48,941 nucleotides of DNA from an uncultured Rhizobiaceae group bacterium. Its GTDB lineage: Bacteria > Pseudomonadota > Alphaproteobacteria > Rhizobiales > Rhizobiaceae. Below the pieces are notes generated by a model. It was not told where the DNA came from, ran no database searches, and saw only the letters and a list, made by a program, of their open reading frames with translations. A program made the position numbers and the translations under genes. The stretch is taken from assembly GCA_938044775.1 (NCBI GenBank), contig CALIOE010000035.1, positions 1-48,941 on the forward strand, written 5' to 3'. Shown here in pieces: positions 16,351-24,334 of the stretch; positions within the stretch are counted from its first letter, which is position 1; each line of letters starts with the position of its first letter.

Positions 16351-17556
16351 TTACCGAACGGGATTGTCGAGTGCCGCGATACCCTTGGCCAGCGCCCTTA
16401 GCAAAGCTTTCTTCTGTTGCTCGTAGAATACCGTCCCGTCGCCTCTTGGAAGGGTCCCGACGCCACTTCGCGTCACCAGCTCGACCAAAGCTTTGGCACA
16501 TTCTTCCGCGGTGTCCACACGCACACAATTGGAGGGCACCACATCGATTCCCCGCAAGGAAGCGGCCGTAGCAACGCAGGCCAATCCCGACTGGAACGCT
16601 TCGATGGTTTTGAGTTGCACCCCGGTGCCGCCTTTGCTGACCAGCGGGACAACCCGCACCGAATTCAAAAAATCCTGCGCGCTGTTGACGCGGCCCAGAA
16701 ACGAGACATTGTCGGGTGCCCTCGGCATCCCGGCAGGCACAGCGCCTGCAATCGCGATTGTCAATTCAGCGGGTAAAAGCGGCACGACCCGGGTCAGGAA
16801 CCAATCCAGCCCCACAAAGTTGGGCTGCCATGTCCAGGTTCCGATCATGCCGACATCAAAGGCCTTGGGCAGGGTCGAGGCCTTTCGCAAAAGGCCGGGA
16901 GTCACGAGCGGCAGCGTGCTGGCGGCACTGGCCGACAACCCGTGGGCGGCGCGATCCTCTTCGCTGAGGCACCAGACATAGCCAACTTGATTGAACAATT
17001 GCTGTTCCAGGGCCTGCAATATCCGGGTTTCCCTGCGATACAAAAACCGGCGCAGAGCACCATTCCCGTTCCGCGCATTTTCGGCCGCCGAGACATGTTC
17101 GACATTGTGAGAAACATAGACAGAGGGTTTGTCGAGCAATTCCGGAAAGGCAGCCGGCATCTGATGGGATGACAAGACATGGGCATCGAACGGGCCCACC
17201 CGTTGCAACAAGTGATCAAGTTCACCGGCAGAAAAGGCAGTCAGTTTCGCCGCTGAAACCGGCAGTCCTTTGAGCAGGGCACGGGCCACCCACTCAAGCT
17301 GTTTGAAGCGACCCGCCTCAGCATTTTCAACATTCATTTTTGCCAGGACGTGGGTGTCAGGGTCGGTCGGATCGTTCTGCCGTGGAAGCTGAAATCCGAT
17401 AACCGATACCCGGTGACCAAGCGCGCGCAGCCCGCCAATGATGGCTTCATTGGCAATCTCAAAACCCGTCGTGGGATTCCCATCGGCGATGAGGGTGGAA
17501 AGAAAGGCAAGATGTTTGGACAATTGAGAAACTTGGGCATTCCGGTTCGGCTTCAC
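16351..17556 (-). CDS. GT4-like family glycosyltransferase
   Basis: A 401-residue GT-B transferase. The N-terminal half has an acceptor-binding Rossmann domain (LSTLIADGNPTTGFE, ALGHRVSVIGF) and the mid-region VYVSHNVEH. The C-terminal donor half has VGMIGTWTWQPN and VVPLVSKGGTGVQLKTIEAFQSGLA, the typical GT4 donor-site segment. It is probably one of the cytoplasmic enzymes assembling the exopolysaccharide repeat unit; donor sugar not predictable. The start ATG is at 17556. A 74-base gap to the divergent GT2 gene at 17631 must hold both promoters. Confidence 0.85.
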   Translation of the reverse strand: MKPNRNAQVSQLSKHLAFLSTLIADGNPTTGFEIANEAIIGGLRALGHRVSVIGFQLPRQNDPTDPDTHVLAKMNVENAEAGRFKQLEWVARALLKGLPVSAAKLTAFSAGELDHLLQRVGPFDAHVLSSHQMPAAFPELLDKPSVYVSHNVEHVSAAENARNGNGALRRFLYRRETRILQALEQQLFNQVGYVWCLSEEDRAAHGLSASAASTLPLVTPGLLRKASTLPKAFDVGMIGTWTWQPNFVGLDWFLTRVVPLLPAELTIAIAGAVPAGMPRAPDNVSFLGRVNSAQDFLNSVRVVPLVSKGGTGVQLKTIEAFQSGLACVATAASLRGIDVVPSNCVRVDTAEECAKALVELVTRSGVGTLPRGDGTVFYEQQKKALLRALAKGIAALDNPVR

Positions 17557-17630
17557 GCACTATGTGAGCCAGCCTTGGATATTTCGTTAAGCGATATTGA
17601 CTAACTTCATGACATAAATGCGGACAACAG

Positions 17631-18647
17631 GTGCGGCGCAGGATGCAAACCGATCCCAGGGGTCCCGGGAGGGACGACATTGAGACCGTCTTCAACAGCG
17701 CCACCAGCGCGACCGGTGCCGTTGAGCTCGTTGTAACAATACCGACATTCAAGCGGCCGGAGCACCTGATTTTGACGCTGAAATCGGTTCTCAACCAGTC
17801 GACCAAGCGGCCATATGCCATTGTTGTGATGGACAACCACGCCGAGGCTGGCGAAGGCGCAAAAGTTGCGGCCGCTCTTCTGCAACAACAGAACATTCCG
17901 GCGGTTGTCATTCTGGCCCATCGCCGCGGTAACTGCGCTGCCTACAATGCAGGCTTCCACACAGCTCTGGAACAATTTCCTGAGGCCCAATGGGTTCAGG
18001 TCATCGATGATGACGAGATCGCCTCGCCTTCCTGGCTTGATACTATGGTGGCAGTGGCCGCCGACAACAATGCCGACTTTGTCGGCGCGCCGCAGCACCC
18101 CATTTTCCAGGACGGTGGCGATCAGGCGTGGGCCCAACATCCGGTGTTTCGGCCGCCCTATAGAGAATCAGGACCGGTACCGATCCTCTATTCATCGGGC
18201 AACGTGCTGATCCGGACTGCGCTGCTGCGCCGACATGGTTATCCCTGGCTCGACGAACGCTTCAACTTCCTCGGCGGTGGCGACAGTGATTTCTATTCAC
18301 GTTGCCGCGAATCCGGTGCCAGCTTTGCCTGGGCTCATCGGGCCGGAGTCGACGAAACCACTCCCCGTCGCCGCACCGAGTTGTCCTGGCTTAACTCACG
18401 CAGCCTTCGAAATGGCTCCATTTCGGCCCTCATCCAGCGCAAGGCAGCAAACTCCGCCTCCGATCACGCAAAGCGGCTTGTTAAGTCGCTGGTCCTGCTC
18501 GCTGCCTCTCCTTACCGCTCGTTAACACTGTTTGTTAAGACCCGTTCCGCTACCATGGCGCTTAATCCGATGAACGTCGCCGTTGGGCGCCTGCTGATGG
18601 AATTCGGCTTTGCAAACGAGCAATACCGGGATGCGGAAAAGAATTGA
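17631..18647 (+). CDS. Family 2 glycosyltransferase
   Basis: A 338-residue GT-A enzyme. VVTIPTFKRPEHL begins the nucleotide-binding domain (about 34-46), RRGNCAAYNAG is the ribose/base contact region, and QVIDDDEIASPSWL carries the metal-binding acidic motif. A later GGGDSDFYSRCRESG is a typical GT2 acceptor-site ED-like motif. A C-terminal amphipathic region may touch the membrane. The first codon is GTG 17631; ATG 17643 four codons on is an alternative and has AGGTG upstream. It precedes the polymerase gene by about 30 bases, so the two likely form an operon. Confidence 0.86.
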   Translation: MRRRMQTDPRGPGRDDIETVFNSATSATGAVELVVTIPTFKRPEHLILTLKSVLNQSTKRPYAIVVMDNHAEAGEGAKVAAALLQQQNIPAVVILAHRRGNCAAYNAGFHTALEQFPEAQWVQVIDDDEIASPSWLDTMVAVAADNNADFVGAPQHPIFQDGGDQAWAQHPVFRPPYRESGPVPILYSSGNVLIRTALLRRHGYPWLDERFNFLGGGDSDFYSRCRESGASFAWAHRAGVDETTPRRRTELSWLNSRSLRNGSISALIQRKAANSASDHAKRLVKSLVLLAASPYRSLTLFVKTRSATMALNPMNVAVGRLLMEFGFANEQYRDAEKN

Positions 18648-18677
18648 ACGCCATCACTGCGAATACGGTGCGTGGCT

Positions 18678-20000
18678 ATGAACGCGCTCGCGGCAGGCAG
18701 CGACGCCACCGGACTGACTGGAGCGCGCCTGTGGCAAGACGCCCGCATCGGCTGGCTCCCGTCCATGCTCATTTTGGCCATCGTCTGGATTTCTTTCCGA
18801 CCTTTTGCCTCCAGTGTTGCAGATCAGGCAACGGGTAACGCGCCACCGTCGGGCGATATTGTCAATCAGATTGGCTTCGGCCTTATCGGTCTGTTCTGTT
18901 CCTGGCTGGTCGGCAAATTCGCCCGCAAGGATGTGCTGGCGGCCTTTGCCCGTGTGACATGGTTTCTCGTGCTTGGGGTTCTGCTGCTATCCATTGCCAC
19001 GGCAGACGCCCCTTTTTCGGCCTTCAGAGCTGTGATGTTCTCGCTGATCGTGGTGCTGGCGGCGGCCACCGCGCTCACCCTGCCCCGGACCATGAACGAC
19101 ATGGTAAAGATGCTTGGCTTTTCGGCGTTTCTGGCAGTGGCATTTTCCTATCTCGCCGTGTTCTTCGTACCCGAACAGGGAGTTCACGGCGGCGGCGGCT
19201 TTGAACCCCAACATGCGGGACTGTGGCGTGGTGTTTACGACCACAAGAACATAGCCTCCTATGTGATGGGTGCCTTCGCCATGATCGGCTGGTTTGTCGC
19301 CCGCAACGGCAGGCCATTCATGGGGCTTATGCTGGCGCTGCTAAGCATCGTCTTCGTCATTTTCGCGGGTTCGAAAACCGTCCTCGCCATTCTGCCCGTG
19401 GCGTTCGTAGCGGCACGGGTAGCGCGTTGGACCACCTTTGCACCGCTTCGCCTTGTGGTGATCGTACTGCCGGTCGGGTTGCTGGCCTTTGCAACTCTTG
19501 GAGCAGTGTTGCATCCACCTGTATTGAAAACTTTGCAGAGTATCGTGCCCAATCTGACATATACGGGCCGCACCGACCTGTGGGTCTTTGGCCTGCAATA
19601 TCTGGCGGAAGTGCCCTGGCTCGGATATGGATTTGAGAGTTTTTGGGGTACAGCCCGCGTCACCGCGCTTGAGCAACCCATCGAACTGGCCTGGGATGTC
19701 CGCGGCATTGTTCATGGTCATAATTCATGGCTGGATTCCGCCATTGCCTTCGGACTTCCAGGCAGCATTCTGGTGCTCTTTGCGCTGGTCATTTTGCCGA
19801 TCCGCGACTTCATGCGAATTCCAAATTCCGGCAACGCATCACAACTGGCCACCCTTTTTCTCGGGCTCTGGATTTTCACTGTGTTGGGTGCGAATCTGGA
19901 AAGCTTCTTTTTCCGGCGCTCAGATCCGGTTTGGTTCTGCATGCTGTTGTCCGTGATCGGGCTGCGCATTACCGCTCATTTGAGCCGCAGAACGGCATAA
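18678..20000 (+). CDS. ExoQ/Wzy-like O-antigen polymerase-ligase family protein
   Basis: A 440-residue polytopic protein with about eleven helices. Diagnostic segments are GVYDHKNIASY, TYTGRTDLWVFGL, WLGYGFESFWG and VHGHNSWLDSAIAFGLPG, which match the Wzy_C/O-antigen-ligase domain and especially ExoQ-type exopolysaccharide polymerases. It would polymerise flipped repeat units in the periplasm, together with the Wzz-like protein at 9720. ATG 18678 was chosen; an in-frame GTG two codons earlier (18672) is an alternative. It is the last gene of the polysaccharide region. Confidence 0.88.
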   Translation: MNALAAGSDATGLTGARLWQDARIGWLPSMLILAIVWISFRPFASSVADQATGNAPPSGDIVNQIGFGLIGLFCSWLVGKFARKDVLAAFARVTWFLVLGVLLLSIATADAPFSAFRAVMFSLIVVLAAATALTLPRTMNDMVKMLGFSAFLAVAFSYLAVFFVPEQGVHGGGGFEPQHAGLWRGVYDHKNIASYVMGAFAMIGWFVARNGRPFMGLMLALLSIVFVIFAGSKTVLAILPVAFVAARVARWTTFAPLRLVVIVLPVGLLAFATLGAVLHPPVLKTLQSIVPNLTYTGRTDLWVFGLQYLAEVPWLGYGFESFWGTARVTALEQPIELAWDVRGIVHGHNSWLDSAIAFGLPGSILVLFALVILPIRDFMRIPNSGNASQLATLFLGLWIFTVLGANLESFFFRRSDPVWFCMLLSVIGLRITAHLSRRTA

Positions 20001-20265
20001 ACTGCCATTAATAGGGCTTTAAGCTGCCATTAATGGGACTATTTGCCACTGAAAGTCCAAACTTCCGCCCTCCATGTCGCAAATGTGACATTGAAGGGTG
20101 GACTCACAACATTGCCGCATGTTCTCCTGCAAAAGAATGATGAGCGGGAGGGGCCCCCGCATTCCAAAGTATCATCCGATGATCGGTTGAATGCTCTGGC
20201 GAAGGGCACCGCACGGAGCTGATTTCGTGAACAATTCTACTTAGACGTCACAACGGGAGATCTGA
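20001..20265. promoter_or_regulatory. Intergenic leader of the ABC importer operon
   Basis: The longest gap in the window (265 bases). It starts with a direct repeat of CTGCCATTAAT (about 20002 and 20024), contains a GC-rich palindromic stretch near 20143-20160 without a following T-run, and ends with the Shine-Dalgarno GGGAG a few bases before the ATG at 20266. The gap presumably carries the promoter of the ABC operon; no clear -35/-10 pair was recognised. Confidence 0.45.
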
Positions 20266-21951
20266 ATGTCTAAATCCAACACAATCCACCCAGCACTGCC
20301 AAAACTGGCGGAAGATGCGCTGCAAGGGAAAATGGACCGTCGCGAGTTCCTCGCAACTGCATCCACCCTGGGCGCGACTGCCGCCGCAGCCTATGCAATG
20401 ATTGGCCTTGCTGCACCGAATTCCGCCGTGGCCGATGGTCATGCGAAATCCGGCGGCACACTTCGTATCCAAATGGAAGTACGCGCCGGCAAAGATCCAC
20501 GCACCTACGACTGGTCGCAACTTGCCAACGTTTCGAACGGCTATCTGGAATATATGGTGCGCTACAACCGCGACGCGACCTTCGAGGGCCGTCTGCTGGA
20601 AAGCTGGGACATCAACGACGACGCCACGGTTTACACACTGAATGTCCGCAAGGGCGTCAAGTGGAACAACGGTGACGACTTCACCGCCGACGACGTGATC
20701 CACAACATAACCCGCTGGTGTGACAAGGGCGTCGAGGGCAACTCGATGGCCGGTCGTTTCGCGACTCTGATCGACGCCAAGTCGGACGACAATCCAAACG
20801 GTACGGACAAACTCAAGGACGGCATCCTCGAAAAGGTTGACGACCATACCGTCAAGATGAACCTGCCTGCGCCGGACATCACCCTGATCGCCGGCATGGC
20901 CGACTATCCGGCTGCAGTGGTGCACCAGAGCTATGACAATGGCGATATCTACGCCAATGGCGGTGCCATCGGCACGGGTCCCTACAAGCAGGAAAGCCAC
21001 GAAGTTGGCGTAAAGTCGGTCCTTGTCAAAAACACCGACCACAAGTGGTGGGGTGAAGGCAATGGCGCCTATGTCGACCGTATCGAATACATCGATTACG
21101 GCACCGATCCGGCAGCGTTTGCCGCCGCGTTTGAGGCCGATGAAATCGATATGGTGTATGAATCAACCGGCGAATTCGTTGAGTTGTTTTCTGCCATCGG
21201 CATGGAAAAAACAGAAGCGATCACGGCCGCGACGATTTGCATTCGTCCGAACCAACAGGCGGAAGTCAACGGCAAGAAACCGTATGAAGATGTCCGCGTC
21301 CGCAGGGCCCTGCAGCTCGCATGTGACAATGCCAAGATCCTGGAACTTGGCGTGGCTGGCCTTGGCATTCCCGCTGAAAACCACCACGTGTGTCCGATCC
21401 ATCCGGAATACGCCAAACTTGAGCCGATCAAGCGCGACGTGGATGCAGCCAAGAAGCTGCTCGAGGAAGCAGGCATGCTCGACTATGAGCATGAGTTGCT
21501 TTCAATCGAGGGTGACTGGCGCAAGGACACGACCGACGCTGTGGCAACCCAGCTTCGCGATGCCGGTATCAAGGTAAACCGCAAGGTTCTCCCTGGTTCA
21601 ACCTTCTGGAACGACTGGGCGAAATACCCGTTCTCCTCAACCAACTGGAACATGCGCCCGCTCGGCGTGCAGGTTCTGGCTCTGGCCTACCGGTCGGGTG
21701 AAGCCTGGAACGAATCAGGCTTTGCGAACAAGGAGTTCGATGATCTCGTCAGCCAGGCGCTTGCAATTGCTGACGCCGACAAGCGTCGTGAGCTGATGGC
21801 CAAGATCCAGAAAATCATGCAGGATGAAGGTGTGACCATTCAGCCTTACTGGCGTTCGCTGTATCGCCACACCAAACCTAAGGTGAAGAACGCGGCTATG
21901 CACCCGACGTTCGAAATTCACCAGGACACAATGTGGATCGACGAAGCGTAA
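20266..21951 (+). CDS. Peptide-type ABC transporter substrate-binding protein (SBP_bac_5), Tat-exported
   Basis: A 561-residue periplasmic binding protein of the DppA/OppA class. The N-terminus has a twin-arginine motif [10 protein letters not shown] (about 24-33) followed by an Ala-rich hydrophobic core, so it is exported folded. The mature part begins near [11 protein letters not shown] and contains [24 protein letters not shown] in separated blocks, the usual signature of this family. The ligand could be peptides, opines, nickel or another solute; sequence does not tell. It is followed by a strong hairpin terminator before the permease genes, which likely raises the level of binding protein over the membrane components. 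Confidence 0.9.
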   Translation: MSKSNTIHPALPKLAEDALQGKMDRREFLATASTLGATAAAAYAMIGLAAPNSAVADGHAKSGGTLRIQMEVRAGKDPRTYDWSQLANVSNGYLEYMVRYNRDATFEGRLLESWDINDDATVYTLNVRKGVKWNNGDDFTADDVIHNITRWCDKGVEGNSMAGRFATLIDAKSDDNPNGTDKLKDGILEKVDDHTVKMNLPAPDITLIAGMADYPAAVVHQSYDNGDIYANGGAIGTGPYKQESHEVGVKSVLVKNTDHKWWGEGNGAYVDRIEYIDYGTDPAAFAAAFEADEIDMVYESTGEFVELFSAIGMEKTEAITAATICIRPNQQAEVNGKKPYEDVRVRRALQLACDNAKILELGVAGLGIPAENHHVCPIHPEYAKLEPIKRDVDAAKKLLEEAGMLDYEHELLSIEGDWRKDTTDAVATQLRDAGIKVNRKVLPGSTFWNDWAKYPFSSTNWNMRPLGVQVLALAYRSGEAWNESGFANKEFDDLVSQALAIADADKRRELMAKIQKIMQDEGVTIQPYWRSLYRHTKPKVKNAAMHPTFEIHQDTMWIDEA

Positions 21952-21968
21952 GGACGTGAAATCGACAA

Positions 21969-21999
21969 GGGAGGCCAGACAACCGGCCTCCCTTTTTTT
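21969..21999 (+). terminator. Intercistronic hairpin terminator after binding-protein gene
   Basis: A perfect 8-bp stem GGGAGGCC/GGCCTCCC with an eight-base loop is followed by seven T residues, the shape of an intrinsic terminator. It lies 17 bases after the binding-protein stop and about 60 bases before the first permease. Partial read-through would give excess binding protein relative to transporter, a known arrangement in ABC importer operons. Confidence 0.85.
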
Positions 22000-22056
22000 G
22001 TTGAGGGACCAGGAACCCGGCTGCCATGAACGCCGGGGTCTGACACAGGGGAAAAC

Positions 22057-23100
22057 ATGTTACAATTTGTGCTGAAGCGCCTTGGCGTGATGCTGCTGAC
22101 GATTCTGTGTCTGACATTCGTCGTCTTCTTTCTAACCAATCTGTATCCAAATCTTGAGCGGCTGGCGAAGACCCAGGGCAACAACCGCATGACTGCTGAG
22201 CAGGTGGAAAGCTGGCTGGACGGGCGCGGCTACAACCGCAACGTTTTCGTCAAGTATGGAGAATGGCTTGGTGTTGTTCCCGGCTGGACCAATGAAATCA
22301 ACGGCGTCCCGTCTGGCCGCTGCAAGCCGATAACCGGTGATGTCGAAACCGCCCCCTCATATTGTGGTGTCCTCCAGGGCTATCTGGGCGAGTCGACAGT
22401 CTTTCGGGAATTTGTCAGCAAAATTATCAATATCCGCCTTGGACTGACAGGCTGGCTGATGTTTGCAGCGTTCGGGCTCATGGTGCCAGCGGCGCTGATC
22501 ATCGGCGTGTTGGCCGGGATGCGCGAAGGCGGCAAGCTGGACCGTTCCCTGTCCACCTTCGCCATCGCGACGTCCGCCACCCCGGAATATGTCTCCGGCG
22601 TACTGTTTATCGTCATCTTTGCCAGCAGCGCCGGTGGCCTGAAATGGTTCAAGGGGTCATCGACCTCGGCGATGGACGATATCAACTTTGGCAACTTCAC
22701 ACTGCCGGTGCTGACCATTGCCCTTTACGGAGTGGGCTACATCGCACGCATGACACGGGCATCAATGGCCGAGGTGATGACATCGCAATATATCCGGACC
22801 GCACGCCTCAAGGGGGTGAGCTTTCGTGGCGTTGTTCTGAAGCACGCCCTGCGAAATGCGCTGATCGCCCCCTTCACGGTGATCATGCTGCAGTTTCCAT
22901 TCCTGCTGACCGGCGTGGTCATCGTCGAGACCCTTTTTAACTACAAGGGATTCGGCTGGGCGCTGGTGCAGGCAGCATCGAACAATGACATCGAGCTGCT
23001 GCTTGGACTATCCATCGTTGCCGTTATCGTGGTGCTGCTGACGCAGCTCATATCCGATATTGGCTACATGTTCCTCAATCCACGCATCCGCGTAAGCTAG
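22057..23100 (+). CDS. ABC transporter permease, DppB type
   Basis: A 347-residue inner-membrane permease. The N-terminal helix (LKRLGVMLLTILCLTFVVFFL) is typical of DppB/OppB, followed by a periplasmic insert and five further helices. The cytoplasmic coupling loop contains EVMTSQYIRTARLKGVS and LKHALRNALI, the EAA motif that contacts the ATPase. GGGGA stands four bases before the ATG. With the next gene it forms the membrane channel of the importer. Confidence 0.9.
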   Translation: MLQFVLKRLGVMLLTILCLTFVVFFLTNLYPNLERLAKTQGNNRMTAEQVESWLDGRGYNRNVFVKYGEWLGVVPGWTNEINGVPSGRCKPITGDVETAPSYCGVLQGYLGESTVFREFVSKIINIRLGLTGWLMFAAFGLMVPAALIIGVLAGMREGGKLDRSLSTFAIATSATPEYVSGVLFIVIFASSAGGLKWFKGSSTSAMDDINFGNFTLPVLTIALYGVGYIARMTRASMAEVMTSQYIRTARLKGVSFRGVVLKHALRNALIAPFTVIMLQFPFLLTGVVIVETLFNYKGFGWALVQAASNNDIELLLGLSIVAVIVVLLTQLISDIGYMFLNPRIRVS

Positions 23101-23112
23101 GGGGATATGGCA

Positions 23113-24324
23113 ATGGAACAACTGAGCGGACTTCAAATCACCGGTGCCATTCTGTGGCAGTTTTTGCCGGTCTGGATTGCCCTCGTAATCGTGCTGGTCG
23201 GAGGTGGTTTCATCCGCGGCAAGCTAGGCTTGCTGGGCAAGCTCTACGATCACCCGATTGGAATGATCGGCCTGACAATCGTTCTGTTCTGGGTATTCAC
23301 TGCATTGATGGCGGACTGGATCATTACATTTGATCCCTACACACCCGTCGATGGGATGAAAAACAAGAAACCCGGCTGGCCCGTTGGTGGCCAGGAAGGA
23401 CACTATTTCCTTCTCGGTGGCGACAATCTTGCACGCGATGTGTTCAGCCGCGTGGTCGCTGGCAGCAAGACGGTGCTTGGCATCGCACCGGCTGCCACTC
23501 TGATCGCCTTCATGGTGGGCATAACGCTTGGCCTGCCTGCAGGGTTCTTTATGGGTGCAAGGGATACGGCCCTGTCGTTCCTGGCCAACATGGTTCTGGC
23601 ATTCCCGGTGATCATCCTGTTCTACCTGCTGGTGACCAGGGCGATGGTCCAGACCGGAATTCCGACCTATCTGGCCGCGGTGCTCTTTGCTTTCCCGATC
23701 ATCTTCATCTGCACCCTTTTCTACACACGATTCAAAACGCGGCCGAACGAGCTGGCGCTTTATATGGGTGTCACCCTGGTGGTCGGAATCTGGCTGTATT
23801 TCAGCATGGTTGTGACACACATACCCAATTTCAAGGCACCGTTTGCAGACAGCTACCAGGTCCTCGCAGGGTGGCTTGATCCGATCCGGCCATTCTCCAT
23901 GGACGCCAATACACTGAACATCTTTGTGGCAGTGGTCTTCGTGAATTCACCGACGGTCTTCCGCATTGTTCGCGGCCTGACGATCGACGTGAAAACCCGT
24001 GACTACGTGGCGGCGGCGCAGACCCGCGGCGAATCACCGTGGTACATCATGCTGTGGGAAATCCTCCCCAATGTGCGCGGCCCGCTGATCGTCGACTTTT
24101 GCCTGCGCATTGGCTACACGACCATTCTGCTCGGAACCCTTGGCTTCTTTGGCCTCGGCGTGTCGCCGGAGAGCCCCGACTGGGGTGCAACGATCAACGA
24201 CGGCCGCAAGCTGCTCCTGATCTACGTGCACCCGGCGCTGCCGCCTGCGATATCATTGATGTCGCTGGTGCTTGGACTGAACTTCCTGGCCGATGGCCTG
24301 CGCGAAGAATCGCTGAAGGATTAG
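23113..24324 (+). CDS. ABC transporter permease, DppC type
   Basis: A 403-residue permease, longer than the usual ~300 residues because of an insert after the central helices (FKTRPNELALYMGVTLVVGIWLY and the region to about 270). The coupling motif DYVAAAQTRGESPWYIMLWEILPN and the end segment LGFFGLGVSPESPDWG are typical of DppC/OppC. I prefer ATG 23113 because GGGGG at 23100-23104 is eight bases upstream; ATG 23107 is too close to it. It lies directly after the DppB-type gene. Confidence 0.88.
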   Translation: MEQLSGLQITGAILWQFLPVWIALVIVLVGGGFIRGKLGLLGKLYDHPIGMIGLTIVLFWVFTALMADWIITFDPYTPVDGMKNKKPGWPVGGQEGHYFLLGGDNLARDVFSRVVAGSKTVLGIAPAATLIAFMVGITLGLPAGFFMGARDTALSFLANMVLAFPVIILFYLLVTRAMVQTGIPTYLAAVLFAFPIIFICTLFYTRFKTRPNELALYMGVTLVVGIWLYFSMVVTHIPNFKAPFADSYQVLAGWLDPIRPFSMDANTLNIFVAVVFVNSPTVFRIVRGLTIDVKTRDYVAAAQTRGESPWYIMLWEILPNVRGPLIVDFCLRIGYTTILLGTLGFFGLGVSPESPDWGATINDGRKLLLIYVHPALPPAISLMSLVLGLNFLADGLREESLKD

Positions 24325-24334
24325 GAGAGATCAA

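Noticed and set aside
18517-18538. TTAA pair inside the GT2 gene as a CtrA box
   Set aside because: The spacing is nine rather than seven bases and it is within coding sequence far from a start.
20143-20160. GC-rich palindrome before the ABC operon as a terminator for the Wzy gene
   Set aside because: No T-run follows and it lies ~145 bases after the stop, so the evidence is too weak.
20248-21042. 264-codon minus-strand frame opposite the ABC binding protein
   Set aside because: The plus frame has a Tat signal and family motifs; the antisense product reads as repetitive Val/His/Gly sequence of no known type.
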